Shown one piece after another: positions 16,871 through 27,995 of a stretch of 57,418 bases of DNA; the first letter of the stretch is position 1, and every line of letters begins with the position of its first letter. The stretch lies in assembly GCA_022824265.1 (NCBI GenBank), contig JAJEAG010000076.1, forward strand, positions 1 to 57,418. The letters are read 5' to 3'. A program made the translations under genes and the position numbers. The DNA is from Candidatus Poribacteria bacterium. Its GTDB lineage: Bacteria > Poribacteria > WGA-4E > WGA-3G. The notes under the pieces are model-generated. The model had not been told where the DNA came from, ran no database searches, and worked only from the letters and a program-made list of their open reading frames with translations.

Positions 16871-16967
16871 ATATCTATACCATTACTGAAAAACTAAGTT
16901 CGGGTTTTTATGAATCTAAATAAAGCCCGGTATACGTTCAATTATTCATTAGGAGGAAATATTTAAT

Positions 16968-17258
16968 ATGGCACTTGTACCCCTTGGCGATCGTATCCTC
17001 GTGAGACGTTCTGAAGAGGATGAGCAGAAAACCAGTGGCGGGATCATTATTCCAGACACCGCTAAAGAGAAGCCTCAAGAAGGTGAGGTTGTTGCGGTCG
17101 GTAAAGGTCGTATACTTGATAGTGGCGAACGTCAAGCCGTTGATGTAGAAGTCGGTGATAAGGTCTTGTTCGCAAAATACGGCGGTACCGAAGTTACATA
17201 CGATAATGTTGAATTTCTCATCTTGCGCGAAGATGATATCTTAGCCAAGGTTAACTAA
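16968..17258 (+). CDS. groES: Co-chaperonin GroES
   Basis: This is the 10-kDa lid of the GroEL chamber, 96 residues, full length. The start [19 protein letters not shown], the mobile-loop [18 protein letters not shown] and the closing [15 protein letters not shown] are all typical. AGGAGGAAAT lies 7 nt before the ATG. A 17-nt stretch covering this site (16944-16960) is identical to the one before glnA. groEL follows after 21 bp, so the pair is one operon. Confidence 0.98.
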   Translation: MALVPLGDRILVRRSEEDEQKTSGGIIIPDTAKEKPQEGEVVAVGKGRILDSGERQAVDVEVGDKVLFAKYGGTEVTYDNVEFLILREDDILAKVN

Positions 17259-18905
<1,647 letters not shown>

Positions 18906-18931
18906 TCTCAGAGACTATCTCATAAATAGTA

Positions 18932-18977
18932 AAAAGAAATCGGGTGGATGATAAATCTATCCGATTTCTTTTTTATT
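18932..18977 (+). terminator. Intrinsic terminator after groEL
   Basis: A 12-bp perfect outer stem (AAAAGAAATCGG at 18932-18943 with 18961-18972) continues through about six more pairs with two G-T wobbles to a GATAA loop, and runs into a T-tract. It closes the groESL operon, and its A/T symmetry could also stop transcription arriving from the minus side. Confidence 0.85.
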
Positions 18978-19056
18978 CTATACACTGAACAAACTATAGG
19001 ACTGGTCCTGGTTGAATCCTGTATTGAAACAATAATACTTTGAATTAGTTTAACAA

Positions 19057-20247
19057 TTACGACACTAAATGCAAATCACATGCTCTTAATACATCCTTTA
19101 CACTAATGGTATGCATACAAGGCGATGTCCCATCCGGTAAAGCTTGACAAGCATATTCAAATCCCAAATTGAGACATGGACTACACGGTAAATTTGACTC
19201 AAGATAGGTTGACTTTTCAGTCCAAGGACCCCACTGTTTTGAATTTGTCGGACCGTGAATAGCGACTATCGGTGTTCCTGCAGCAGCAGCAAGATGCATT
19301 GGACCGCAATTCCCGCAGACAACCAAATTTGCCCTTACAAACAGAGCAGCAAGTTGATTCACCTGTGTTTGACCAGCCAGAACAACTGTCTCACACTTTG
19401 TCCGTTCCGCAATCCACTCAGATACTGTAACCTCATTCGGTGCACCTGTTAAAACGATTCGTGCATTGTATTGTTCCGATAGTGTATCCGCCAACACCAC
19501 ATATTTTTCAAGAGACCATCTACGACGGGGTTCACCGCGTCTACCTGCTTCAGGATGAAGCACAATCAATAAGTCAGAAGGGTGGATATGTTTCTGTACT
19601 AACAAACTACGACACCATTCCTCTTCTATTTTATCTATCCAAGTATCAAGTTTCAAATCATCGGTATTGCAGCCTAATTCATGTGCAATGCTCAGAAAAT
19701 TAAGCACTTCATGCTTTCCTGGGATATGTGGAACGGTATCGTTAAATAGATAGTGCCGATATTGATGTGCAGCAGTGAATCCGATAAGACGGGACGCACC
19801 AGTCCCGTATGCAAGAAGCACACTAAACCGAGACCAATGTTCCAGATCAATCACCCAGTCAAAATGCTCACGTCGAACGGTTTGAATTAGTTGGTATAGT
19901 GGAGAACGGAACAGAATCTTACGGTCAATGTAGGGACACCGTTCTAAGTATGATAGATTTGTAGGTGATGCTAAAAACGAAAGCTCTGTATTCGGATAAC
20001 GACAACGTATGGCACGAACAGTGGGAATTGCCAAGATTGTGTCACCCAAAGCAGAGAGTTGTATAAATAATATCTTTTTCGGTTCATCTATAGAGTATAC
20101 GGATGCACTTTGAGATTGAAATTCACGGTTTTGTGCTTCAACTTCTCTATCTAGAAAAGCTCTAATGTATTTGATGATGGACAACAATATGCAGATCGGA
20201 ATACCGACAAATCTATCAAAGAATTTTAGAACTCTATTTGACTGCAT
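19057..20247 (-). CDS. Glycosyltransferase family 9 (heptosyltransferase-like)
   Basis: This transferase belongs to the lipopolysaccharide heptosyltransferase fold (GT9, GT-B). The N-terminal domain begins at about residue 58 with ILFIQLSALGDTILAIPTVR, the family's nucleotide-sugar enzyme signature. The C-terminal domain has VLHPEAGRRGEPRRRW and the donor-binding NCGPMHLAAAAGTPIVAIHG with the following WGPW. About 57 residues precede the domain and include a hydrophobic stretch (VGIPICILLSIIKYI), suggesting a membrane anchor. Several Cys sit near the C-terminus (PCSPC). It probably adds a sugar to a surface glycolipid. It is downstream of the lipoprotein gene on the same strand. Confidence 0.85.
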   Translation of the reverse strand: MQSNRVLKFFDRFVGIPICILLSIIKYIRAFLDREVEAQNREFQSQSASVYSIDEPKKILFIQLSALGDTILAIPTVRAIRCRYPNTELSFLASPTNLSYLERCPYIDRKILFRSPLYQLIQTVRREHFDWVIDLEHWSRFSVLLAYGTGASRLIGFTAAHQYRHYLFNDTVPHIPGKHEVLNFLSIAHELGCNTDDLKLDTWIDKIEEEWCRSLLVQKHIHPSDLLIVLHPEAGRRGEPRRRWSLEKYVVLADTLSEQYNARIVLTGAPNEVTVSEWIAERTKCETVVLAGQTQVNQLAALFVRANLVVCGNCGPMHLAAAAGTPIVAIHGPTNSKQWGPWTEKSTYLESNLPCSPCLNLGFEYACQALPDGTSPCMHTISVKDVLRACDLHLVS

Positions 20248-20356
20248 TCAATCTGTTAAGGTGCGGTATCAACGTAACCGGATCATTCTATCTCCGCAAT
20301 TTGTGTGGTGCTTTTAGCATATAATTCAGTCAAGTAACGCGTAGAATCTGTAGACA

Positions 20357-21370
20357 TCACTGTCTGTTCTGGTTTTGAATATATTGCAAAATATCGTCTT
20401 TATCTATTTTGCGTACATTAAACTTTAAGTTCTTAAAAAACGGCACCAGATCGACACCCGCTGCTTGACTAATATAATAAACAATAAAACTGGTCGGCAT
20501 TGATCCAGCCAATTTTTGATGTAGTTGGTCAGCCTCCATCAATTCAAAAACTTTGATGTAAAGTTCGTTTCCGAACCGTTTTCGAAGTTCTGACACAACG
20601 GTATATGCGTAACAATATCGCCAGTGTGTTAATGGCGTGGATTCTATATGTCCTCCCCAATTTTCTAATTCATTTATCCCGTTCAAATCAGTCTTCAAAC
20701 TACCTTCAAGACTTTCAAATTTAGGGTGTCCAGTTCCTTTAGCATACTCCATTTGCATCAGCACAGCGACACCTTCGTTAAACCACGTAGGTAAGAAATA
20801 GATATTGGTAAACGCATGCGTTAATTCATGCACCCTGACTTCATGCTTTTCGTACATTGCCATAGGAAAATGCATAGTAATGCCAGTGACAGTTTTGATA
20901 TTGTTACCATATTTATACTGAGTTCCAGTAACCGCAACTCGGTTTGTACCTCTATAGAGGTCATATAGGGTTACGTGAATTTTATGTTTCGGCTTAAAAC
21001 CGTAAATTCTGTGCAATTCATCGTACAGACTTTCCATGTAGCTAAGGGCACTACCTGTAAATATCTCCCGTTCTTTTTCTTCATCAAATTTATCCTTCGC
21101 AAGCAAATCTTTCGAGAATGTCAATGTATAGTGCTCGCTTTCACCGTGAGGTTTACCTTCAAGTGGGTTTGCATCAACACCAATTTTTCCTTTTGACGCA
21201 GTAAGCATGAAGCGTTTTTCCACTCGCTTCTCATCGAGTCGTTTTTGTCTCTTCTCTCCTGCTTCTTGTAATGCAGCACATCCATACAAAAATGATCCAA
21301 TTGCAACAAGAAATATAACTATATGTATTTTCACTGTCAAAGTATTTAGTAATCGGGTTCTATATTTCAT
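20357..21370 (-). CDS. Lipoprotein zinc metallopeptidase (gluzincin-like)
   Basis: This is a 337-residue lipoprotein with a peptidase-MA-like domain. The signal ends in a lipobox (F-L-Y-G-C31), so it is predicted to be lipid-anchored. The active-site helix is HELTHAFTNIYFLPTWFNEG: His181 and His185 bind zinc, Glu182 is catalytic, and Glu199 in NEG fits the third ligand of gluzincins. A charged coiled segment (about 32-50) follows the lipid anchor. The ATG at 21370 is chosen over the one at 21403 because a GAAAGGA site precedes it and the signal peptide then has normal length. Substrate unknown. Confidence 0.78.
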   Translation of the reverse strand: MKYRTRLLNTLTVKIHIVIFLVAIGSFLYGCAALQEAGEKRQKRLDEKRVEKRFMLTASKGKIGVDANPLEGKPHGESEHYTLTFSKDLLAKDKFDEEKEREIFTGSALSYMESLYDELHRIYGFKPKHKIHVTLYDLYRGTNRVAVTGTQYKYGNNIKTVTGITMHFPMAMYEKHEVRVHELTHAFTNIYFLPTWFNEGVAVLMQMEYAKGTGHPKFESLEGSLKTDLNGINELENWGGHIESTPLTHWRYCYAYTVVSELRKRFGNELYIKVFELMEADQLHQKLAGSMPTSFIVYYISQAAGVDLVPFFKNLKFNVRKIDKDDILQYIQNQNRQ

Positions 21371-21468
21371 CTTGTCTTTATATTCCTTTCTAAGAATCCC
21401 CATGTTTTAGCAGCGGGAGTATGTCAATAATTGTAATAGCCAACTATTATTAGATGTAAATGTCCTAA

Positions 21469-22839
21469 TTACGGTAACGGTACTGCTTTTGTTTTGTCTC
21501 CAATCTTCCGCATTGTAATTTCCTGTTTCACTGTTGGGTCTGGTAACCCTGTTTCAGACAATCGTCGTTTCAAAAATTCATCCATCTCGTTCTTCAATTG
21601 CAGAACAACGTCCTCCGCTTCCTCAGCCAAGTTGTATATCTCATCTGGGTCATCTTCAAGATCATAGAGTTCAACATCGGGTTTATTGTAAACAGCAGGG
21701 GTGCCACCTGTCTCGACAATTAGTTTCCACTTTCGCGTCTGCCATCCACGTTTTTTCATCCAACCACATTCAGTCAGATAGATTGCATCACACGAACCGT
21801 CATTTGATCCATTGTTTATCAAAGATCGAAGGCTTGTTCCCTCCATTTTTTCACGGGTTGCCAGTGATGTCTTTGATGCATAATCCAAAATAGTGGGGGC
21901 AATATCCTTCAACGTCACAATCCCTTCGAGACGTTGTCCTTTTGGAATAATGTTGGGACAGTGTAGGAGCAGCGGAATATGACAATTTGTCTGATACAAC
22001 CCGTGGTGGTCATACCAAAGTTCATGTTCGTCAAGTTCCTCACCGTGATCAGCTGTAATAACCAAAAGCGTCTCATTCATGAGGTCACAGTCGTGCAGAT
22101 ATTGAAAAAGTTGTGCTAAGGATGCATCCATATAGGCAATAGAAGCGTCATATTGCGAGTTCACATACCTACGGTCAGTCCATAACCGTTTTTTCTCAAT
22201 ATTGTCTGGGTCATCCGGATCTGGCTTACACATCCACTGACGAAAATAGTCTGTGAACGGTTCACAAGCATAAACGTCATCCATGCTCCGATTATTCGAA
22301 TCACATTCGTCACCACTATAGAACATACGCTCAAACGGAAGTGGTGGTAAGTATGGTGTATGCGGGTCCCAATAATGAAGAAATGCAAACCACGGTTTAT
22401 CCTGTGATTGCGCGAGGTCCAACAGTTCTATCGCTGTCTTATTTACTGCCTCTGCTTTTCGTGCATTTTGATAACGACTTTCCCAACTATAACCACGGTA
22501 TTGATTATCTGGAAAACCGCGTTGAAACCAACGTCCCAAATTGTCAGCTGCCACAGTAAAATATCCCGCCTCACTAAGCAACTCTGGAAGTGTTTTGATG
22601 TTTTCAGCAAGGTCTATACGTCCACCTTGCGTGATAATTTGGTGTGTCAGCACATCTTTCCCGGTAAACATCGTCGTATGTGCCGGGTGAGTCGGGATAT
22701 GTGGACTGATACAACTTTCAAAGAGAGTTGCATTTGCTGCAAGAGCATCAAGATGTGGTGTGGTTAGATGTTTGTTTCCATAACAACTCATACTCGACGC
22801 ACGTAATGTATCTAATGAGAAAAGGATGATATTACGCAA
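21469..22839 (-). CDS. Sulfatase-family hydrolase lacking the formylglycine cysteine
   Basis: This is an alkaline-phosphatase-superfamily hydrolase of the sulfatase type, 456 residues. Metal-site regions are visible: NIILFSLDTLRA at the N-terminus and LLVITADHGEELDEHELWYDHHG in the second half. At the place of the C-x-P-x-R signature, whose Cys becomes formylglycine in true sulfatases, the sequence is IPTHPAHTTMFTG. Thr50 stands at the nucleophile position and His replaces the Arg. A Thr/Ser nucleophile is known for phosphodiesterases and phosphatases of the superfamily, so phosphoester or phosphonate chemistry is as likely as sulfate ester hydrolysis. No signal peptide is evident, so it is probably cytosolic. 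Confidence 0.82.
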   Translation of the reverse strand: MRNIILFSLDTLRASSMSCYGNKHLTTPHLDALAANATLFESCISPHIPTHPAHTTMFTGKDVLTHQIITQGGRIDLAENIKTLPELLSEAGYFTVAADNLGRWFQRGFPDNQYRGYSWESRYQNARKAEAVNKTAIELLDLAQSQDKPWFAFLHYWDPHTPYLPPLPFERMFYSGDECDSNNRSMDDVYACEPFTDYFRQWMCKPDPDDPDNIEKKRLWTDRRYVNSQYDASIAYMDASLAQLFQYLHDCDLMNETLLVITADHGEELDEHELWYDHHGLYQTNCHIPLLLHCPNIIPKGQRLEGIVTLKDIAPTILDYASKTSLATREKMEGTSLRSLINNGSNDGSCDAIYLTECGWMKKRGWQTRKWKLIVETGGTPAVYNKPDVELYDLEDDPDEIYNLAEEAEDVVLQLKNEMDEFLKRRLSETGLPDPTVKQEITMRKIGDKTKAVPLP

Positions 22840-22901
22840 TATAGTCCTCCGGAGCGAATTTTTTATTCAAATGTAATGCTATATGGGAACTGAGGTAGAC
22901 A

Positions 22902-24047
22902 CTAATCGGCTGCAGCTGCATCAACTGCTGCTATCTGTGCGTTACGAATTGCATCTGCTAAATAGGTAATACCCTCAGGAACATCATCTACATGGCAATA
23001 AGCATACGCCAAACGTATTGCTTTCACAGGGTCACCGGCATAGTGAAATGCACTACCGTTACTATAGCCGACTCCTTTTGCAGATGCATACTCATTTAGC
23101 TTTTTCATATCGGTTGTTTCAGGAAGGTCAATCCACAAGAATAGACCACCACGCGGCTTTGTCCACGAGCATATATCACTGACATGTTCTTCAAGTGTGT
23201 CCACTACAGCCTTGCATTTAGCACCAACAGCAGCGTTCGTTTTTTCAAGATGTGCTTCAAGATGCTCCATAAAAAATTCTGCCACAATAGCACTTGCAAG
23301 CGCACTCGTACCACCATCCCATCGGTTCTGATGTATCATCCCGTAATAAGGTTGTTTTGCTACGAAGTAACCTTGTCTCACACCTGCACCCAGTATCTTT
23401 GAGAATGTCGCAATGAAGATAACCCGATTTGCTGTATCTAACTTAAAGAGTGATGCAGGAGTCGGATTCGGCACAAAATCGATATCTCCGTAACAGTCAT
23501 CTTCAATGATGAGCGTGTCGTATTCCTCTGCAAGTTCGAGCATACGGTGCCGCCGTTCAAGGGACAAAATAGCACCAGTAGGGTTTTGGTGGTTGGAAGT
23601 GGTGTAAATGAGAGAAGGTGTGACATTTTGTCGCTTAAGTTCTTTTAACTTCTCCTCAAGCGCGTCCATATCCATGCCATCTATATAATCCATTGGGATA
23701 CCGACAATATTTGCTTTGAGATGTCGCATAATACCGAGGGTACCACTGTAGGTATATTCCTCTGTTAATACCGTATCCCCAGGTTTAATGAATGTTCCCA
23801 ACACCAATTCAAGTGCCTGCATTGAGCCGGAAGTAATTGAGGTATTATCTACTGGAAGTGGAACGCCTTCTCTACGTTCAAAACGCATTGATGCCAGTTC
23901 ACGTAACCCGCGGTAGCCAGACTCACCCGGATAATTGACCAGTTGCCCTCCTAATTTACGTAGTGCCTTTGTACTTGCTTCAATCAACGCCTCGGTGGGA
24001 AATGTATAAGGGTCTGGTCTGCCTCCTGTAAACGCAAAATCTTTCAT
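22902..24047 (-). CDS. PLP-dependent aminotransferase (2-aminoadipate/MocR-type fold I)
   Basis: This is a fold-type I, class I/II aminotransferase of the group that includes LysN-like 2-aminoadipate transaminase and the catalytic part of MocR proteins. Typical elements are YPGESGYRGLRELAS, ITSGSMQALELV, TSNHQNPTGAILSLERR, LIIEDDCYGDIDF and the PLP-lysine segment ATFSKILGAGVRQGY (Lys217). The ATG at 24047 has AAGGAG before it and starts exactly where homology does (KDFAFTGGRPDPYTFP). The longer frame to 24113 is not needed. There is no N-terminal helix-turn-helix, so it is an enzyme, not a regulator. The amino donor cannot be told from the sequence. Confidence 0.87.
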   Translation of the reverse strand: MKDFAFTGGRPDPYTFPTEALIEASTKALRKLGGQLVNYPGESGYRGLRELASMRFERREGVPLPVDNTSITSGSMQALELVLGTFIKPGDTVLTEEYTYSGTLGIMRHLKANIVGIPMDYIDGMDMDALEEKLKELKRQNVTPSLIYTTSNHQNPTGAILSLERRHRMLELAEEYDTLIIEDDCYGDIDFVPNPTPASLFKLDTANRVIFIATFSKILGAGVRQGYFVAKQPYYGMIHQNRWDGGTSALASAIVAEFFMEHLEAHLEKTNAAVGAKCKAVVDTLEEHVSDICSWTKPRGGLFLWIDLPETTDMKKLNEYASAKGVGYSNGSAFHYAGDPVKAIRLAYAYCHVDDVPEGITYLADAIRNAQIAAVDAAAAD

Positions 24048-24127
24048 ATAGGTCTCCTTGACTGATTTCAATTTAACATTATTATAACAACAGGTCAGAA
24101 AAATAACAACCAATTAACACGGTTAGC

Positions 24128-24615
24128 CAGAACCATTCAGTTTTCCAAATCCTATTATTTTCAATAATATTGTGAAATCCAAAAATATGTTCACACGCCT
24201 TGGTAGGTGCGGTTTCTAATCGCACTATTTACAAAGGTTCGGTTAGGAAACCGAACCTATCAAGTGTATAATACCATTTCTAACAAATAATATCTCTTTT
24301 TTGTAGCACAAACTTTATGAAGATTAAAAAATAAATTAGGTAATTCGGACCTAAACCCGATAGATGCGGTTTCCTAACCACACCATAAGCGTCAATTTAA
24401 GGAAATTCAGTGGTTAATTTTGGGAGTTAGTTAGTATCTCTGTCATCGGATGCAAAGTAGTAGGCACACTCCGTGTGCCGTATACCATAAGAGTTTTCAA
24501 TGCAGATGTGGTATGGCGTATTCAAAAAGTTGTATGATGGACGGTACACGGAGTGTGCCTACTACCTTTAAATCCACACTAAATTGATGCCTATGGTGCG
24601 GTTTCCTAACCGCAC
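24128..24615. repeat. Cluster of palindromic intergenic repeats, no genes
   Basis: The gap from 24048 to 25105 holds no gene I can support. It contains several short palindromes built on the same words: GTGCG-N9-CGCAC (24207-24225), GGTTCGGTT-N4-AACCGAACC (24236-24257), a partial copy at about 24365-24382, and GTGCGGTT-N4-AACCGCAC (24596-24615). A larger inverted repeat is listed separately. Two pieces (24128-24145 and 24556-24596) recur near 40 kb, so this is a dispersed repeat family. Confidence 0.7.
24458..24565. repeat. 108-bp inverted-repeat element
   Basis: The 25 bases at 24458-24482 and 24541-24565 are reverse complements with a single mismatch (GTAGTAGGCACACTCCGTGT and onward). The 58-bp centre is itself partly palindromic (ATACCAT... 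/ ...GGTATGG). It has no coding capacity. It looks like a miniature inverted-repeat or REP/BIME-type element. Confidence 0.7.
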
Positions 24616-24831
24616 TGGACGCTAAAAAGAACTAAAATTTACCCGATTAAATTCTTAATCTTCATTTAGTTTGTGTCCTGAAGGATTACAACCATAAAAA
24701 CTGTAAATGAGACAATAAATTACAGAAATAGTATAAGTAATTACGAATTTTACTATAAGTCTTCCTTTGTAAAAGAACTCTCCGAATCGCGACCTTTTAT
24801 CCCAAAAATCCTGGTTCAGACAACATCGTAG

Positions 24832-24848
24832 GGCGAGGTCACCTCGCC
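24832..24848. repeat. 17-bp palindrome GGCGAGGTCACCTCGCC
   Basis: An exact palindrome of 8+1+8 lies in otherwise AT-rich intergenic DNA, about 120 bp upstream of the promoter for the VWA gene. It may be another short dispersed palindrome or an operator. The position gives no strong reason to prefer either. Confidence 0.45.
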
Positions 24849-24964
24849 TGTCTTCAAGGTATTATTATCGTAGGTTGGAACCAGCAAAGCGACCTCTGAC
24901 AATCCTCCGTTTTCCGCAATTCAGAAAGGAAAATCGACAATTGAATATCTCTGTACAATTTACC

Positions 24965-24993
24965 TTGATATTTCACAACGTTAATGAGATAAT
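24965..24993 (+). promoter_or_regulatory. Sigma70 promoter for the VWA / membrane glycosyltransferase operon
   Basis: TTGATA, 17-bp spacer, GATAAT: each hexamer is one base from consensus. Transcription would start near 25000, about 106 nt before the VWA start codon. Confidence 0.55.
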
Positions 24994-25105
24994 TATACAT
25001 TACTAATACGTATTCATGTGATTGAACGCATAGACAAATATCAATAACCTTACTTTTATCCTATCAGAGGAAAAACTTACATCTCTGAATATCTGGGTGC
25101 GCGAA

Positions 25106-26158
25106 ATGAAAGCCAAAGTTAGTAAGTCTATCCGCAGTGCCCTCCTTATTTCAATATGCATTCATGTTATTCTGGGTTTTGTTGTCATCGGTCTACATCA
25201 AAATGAACCGCGTTCGATTAGCGACATAACATACCTTGAAATCACCGAAGTGCATTCGCGACGTGCTTTACGACCTCTAAAACGAGACAAATTTATTCCA
25301 CCCAAAATCACACCAATAACATATAAACAGATTGAGGTTAACGTCAAACCGTCGGCACCATCAGTCCCTACACCACAACCGATTGCGCACCGAAATCCTA
25401 TCACCACGGACAGCGGTTTTTCACTTCCGACTTCTAACACTTTGGGAACTGGTAATTCAGTAATAGATTCTACAACCCCTACAGTCAATCAGGATATAGG
25501 AAATCAATCAAGCGTCGGAAAAATCATATCACCGCGTGTGCTTAGAAACACAAAACAGAAAACTTTCAAACCACCTATTGATAATGCACTTCCTCAGGTT
25601 AGTGATCTTCCGTTGCCACATGTAATTCTGGTAAAAATTGGACAGCACATCATAGCAAACCGTTCCAGTAATAATGTGGATATTACCTTTGTTATTGATG
25701 GCAGTGGTAGTATGAAAGATAACATCAATGCAGTCCGGAGTCATCTAAACCGTATGACAGAACTATTTGATGAAGCAGAAATAGATTTTACACTCGGTAT
25801 CGTTGTGTTCCGTGATAAAATGTTTGGTATTGATTTTGAAATATTTCCACAAACCCGTTCTGTACCGCAAACCAAAAGACTCCTCGCACAAGTGAAGTGT
25901 CAAGGTGGAGAAAAGGCTTTGGATGCACTTATTCGTGCTGCTGACGAAGTTGATTTTAGGCAGAACTCTGATGTCCACTTCATTCTTATAACAGATGAAT
26001 ATGTTAGTGGAAACTATTCAGCGAAAGATGTATTGAACAAAATCAGGCGTGCCAAAATCAAAGTGGATGTCATTGGTCGAGATGAACCGTTCCAAAAATT
26101 CATTGCAAGTAGCACTGGGGGGTTATGGCTACCTATTTCAAGTTTAGGTGCACATTAA
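25106..26158 (+). CDS. TonB-like N-terminal anchor plus von Willebrand factor A domain
   Basis: This inner-membrane protein of 350 residues has a single N-terminal helix (about 10-30). A Pro/Ser/Thr-rich periplasmic linker follows (about 60-170), then a VWA domain. The MIDAS motif is intact: VIDGSGSM with Asp198, Ser200 and Ser202, plus a later ITDEY. The helix reads LLISICIHVILGF, the S-x-x-x-H pattern of TonB. With the ATG at 25106 the residues are Ser16 and His20, the very numbers of E. coli TonB, which supports this start over the GTG at 25097. There is no TonB C-terminal receptor-binding domain. The gene is followed after 9 bp by the membrane glycosyltransferase-like gene. Confidence 0.8.
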   Translation: MKAKVSKSIRSALLISICIHVILGFVVIGLHQNEPRSISDITYLEITEVHSRRALRPLKRDKFIPPKITPITYKQIEVNVKPSAPSVPTPQPIAHRNPITTDSGFSLPTSNTLGTGNSVIDSTTPTVNQDIGNQSSVGKIISPRVLRNTKQKTFKPPIDNALPQVSDLPLPHVILVKIGQHIIANRSSNNVDITFVIDGSGSMKDNINAVRSHLNRMTELFDEAEIDFTLGIVVFRDKMFGIDFEIFPQTRSVPQTKRLLAQVKCQGGEKALDALIRAADEVDFRQNSDVHFILITDEYVSGNYSAKDVLNKIRRAKIKVDVIGRDEPFQKFIASSTGGLWLPISSLGAH

Positions 26159-26167
26159 AATCACACA

Positions 26168-27760
26168 ATGTTTCTTCAGCATTTTTCACAATCTCCGCAG
26201 CATGTAAATAGATCAACCTTCCCAAAATCCAACCGTCAGATACCCATAGTAACAAAAGATTTCTACGCAATAGGTGTGACCTTCCTTTTCCTTCTCGTTG
26301 GTGGATATGGTGCGATACACCATGAAATGTGGCGAGACGAAGTCCAAGCATGGCTACTCGCGAGGGACAGCACATCTATTATTGATCTTTTTGCTAATAT
26401 GAAATATGAGGGACACCCCGCATTCTGGCACCTGTGCCTTATGCCCCTCACACGTATAAATGCATCTCCTATTATGATGCAAGTGTTTCATCTCTTAATT
26501 GCTGCTACAACGGTTTTCCTATTTACACGATATGCCCCGTTCAACAAAGTCCAAAAATTTCTTTTCTCCTTCGGATATTTCGCACTCTACGAATACGCTA
26601 TTGTTGCCCGAAATTATGCTATTGGTATTCTATTAATTATAATCTTCTGTATACTCTATCGGGAACGTTATAAGCGATTTGTATGGATCGGTATCGTTCT
26701 AATTCTGCTTTCTCATACCAGCGTGCATGCATTAATTGTAACAATAGCCATCGGTTTAGGTCTCTTGTGTGAGTATCTCTATTTCTACTGCTGTAGGGAA
26801 GAAATACTTAACGCAAATAGACATCACATCTGGATCGGTTTTGTCCTCATCGGTTTTGGTATCGTAACTGCTGTGCTTCAACTCAACCCTCCTTCAGATA
26901 CAGGCTTTGCAGTTGGATGGAACTTTAACTTTACTATTCAACGCATGAATAACATTGTCAGAATCATAACAAATGCTTTTCTTCCGTTCACAAGACATGC
27001 AAGAGGTTTTTGGGGTAGCAATCGACTTTATAGTTTTGAGTTTTTTCAATTAATTCGTTTGTCACTCTGTTATTTGATCATTTTCTGGTGTATTTTACGC
27101 TTCTTGAAACGTCCTACCACGCTTATCATGTATGTTACTGCCACCGTTGGACTTCTCGCGTTCTTCTATGTAAAATATGGTGGTAGTATCCGTCATCACG
27201 GGTTTCTATTTGCAACATTCATTCTGACGAGTTGGATTTACTACGATTGTCCTGAGATAAAACTACCAACAAACTTTATTAGTAATTTAGCACAACGATG
27301 TTTCAGTTTTGTTTTTACGTGCATTCTAATTATTCATTATCTCGGCGGTATCACTGCCATTGCAATGGAAAAACGGCACGTATTCTCTTACGGAAAAGAA
27401 ACTGCCGAGTATATAAAACAACAAGACATGCAAGACCTGCCAATGGTAGGTGACACAGATTTTGCAGTCAGTACTGTTGTGGGATATTTAGAGAAGGATA
27501 AGGTTTACTATCCAAAGGGCTGCAGATTCGGTTCGTTTGTCAGATGGGATAAATTAAGAACACACGGTGTCTTTAACGAAGGTATCATCATTGATGCAAA
27601 AATGCTGAGCAAACGATATTCACAAGATGTTCTGATTATCATGAATCGTACATTCTCGGATGAGTTGAAAGAAAAATATCAACTCACACAGTTGGAATCT
27701 TTCACAGGTTCCACAATTGGCGATGAAGGATTTCACCTATATCTGATAAAATCTCCTTGA
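26168..27760 (+). CDS. Polytopic GT-C-like membrane glycosyltransferase (putative)
   Basis: This 530-residue protein has about ten hydrophobic helices followed by a soluble C-terminal part (about 410-530). After the first helix comes HHEMWRDEVQAWLLARDS; an acidic D-E pair in the first loop is characteristic of GT-C transferases (PMT/ArnT/oligosaccharyl type), which use lipid-linked sugars. The pattern KYEGHPAFWHLCLMPL resembles the H-P-P-x-x-x loop of that superfamily. It probably acts at the outer face of the inner membrane on a cell-envelope acceptor. It is in an operon with the VWA gene (9-bp gap). The assignment rests on topology and these loops only. Confidence 0.6.
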   Translation: MFLQHFSQSPQHVNRSTFPKSNRQIPIVTKDFYAIGVTFLFLLVGGYGAIHHEMWRDEVQAWLLARDSTSIIDLFANMKYEGHPAFWHLCLMPLTRINASPIMMQVFHLLIAATTVFLFTRYAPFNKVQKFLFSFGYFALYEYAIVARNYAIGILLIIIFCILYRERYKRFVWIGIVLILLSHTSVHALIVTIAIGLGLLCEYLYFYCCREEILNANRHHIWIGFVLIGFGIVTAVLQLNPPSDTGFAVGWNFNFTIQRMNNIVRIITNAFLPFTRHARGFWGSNRLYSFEFFQLIRLSLCYLIIFWCILRFLKRPTTLIMYVTATVGLLAFFYVKYGGSIRHHGFLFATFILTSWIYYDCPEIKLPTNFISNLAQRCFSFVFTCILIIHYLGGITAIAMEKRHVFSYGKETAEYIKQQDMQDLPMVGDTDFAVSTVVGYLEKDKVYYPKGCRFGSFVRWDKLRTHGVFNEGIIIDAKMLSKRYSQDVLIIMNRTFSDELKEKYQLTQLESFTGSTIGDEGFHLYLIKSP

Positions 27761-27995
27761 TGAATTAAAACCACCTTCGATTAATTGCGATAGATGTAAT
27801 GATGTGAATTAAAGAAATGCTTCATGTCTTTACACACAATTTGAACCTAAATATTCAAAACGCTCTTTTCTTATATGAACCAATAATTCCTTTGATTTCT
27901 ATCCTATTGTATGGTACACTAAAACTATACAGACTATAATCGCATCAGTGTAATATAAATTGTGAATTCTACTGTATTTTACGATTTCATTGTCT

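Noticed and set aside
16854-16881. Sigma70 promoter TTGGCA-N16-TATACC for groES
   Set aside because: The same bases fit the sigma54 consensus exactly, whereas the sigma70 reading is weak in both hexamers.
16667-16967. CIRCE/HrcA operator before groES
   Set aside because: No TTAGCACTC-N9-GAGTGCTAA or close variant is present; the only palindrome (16733-16751) has a different sequence.
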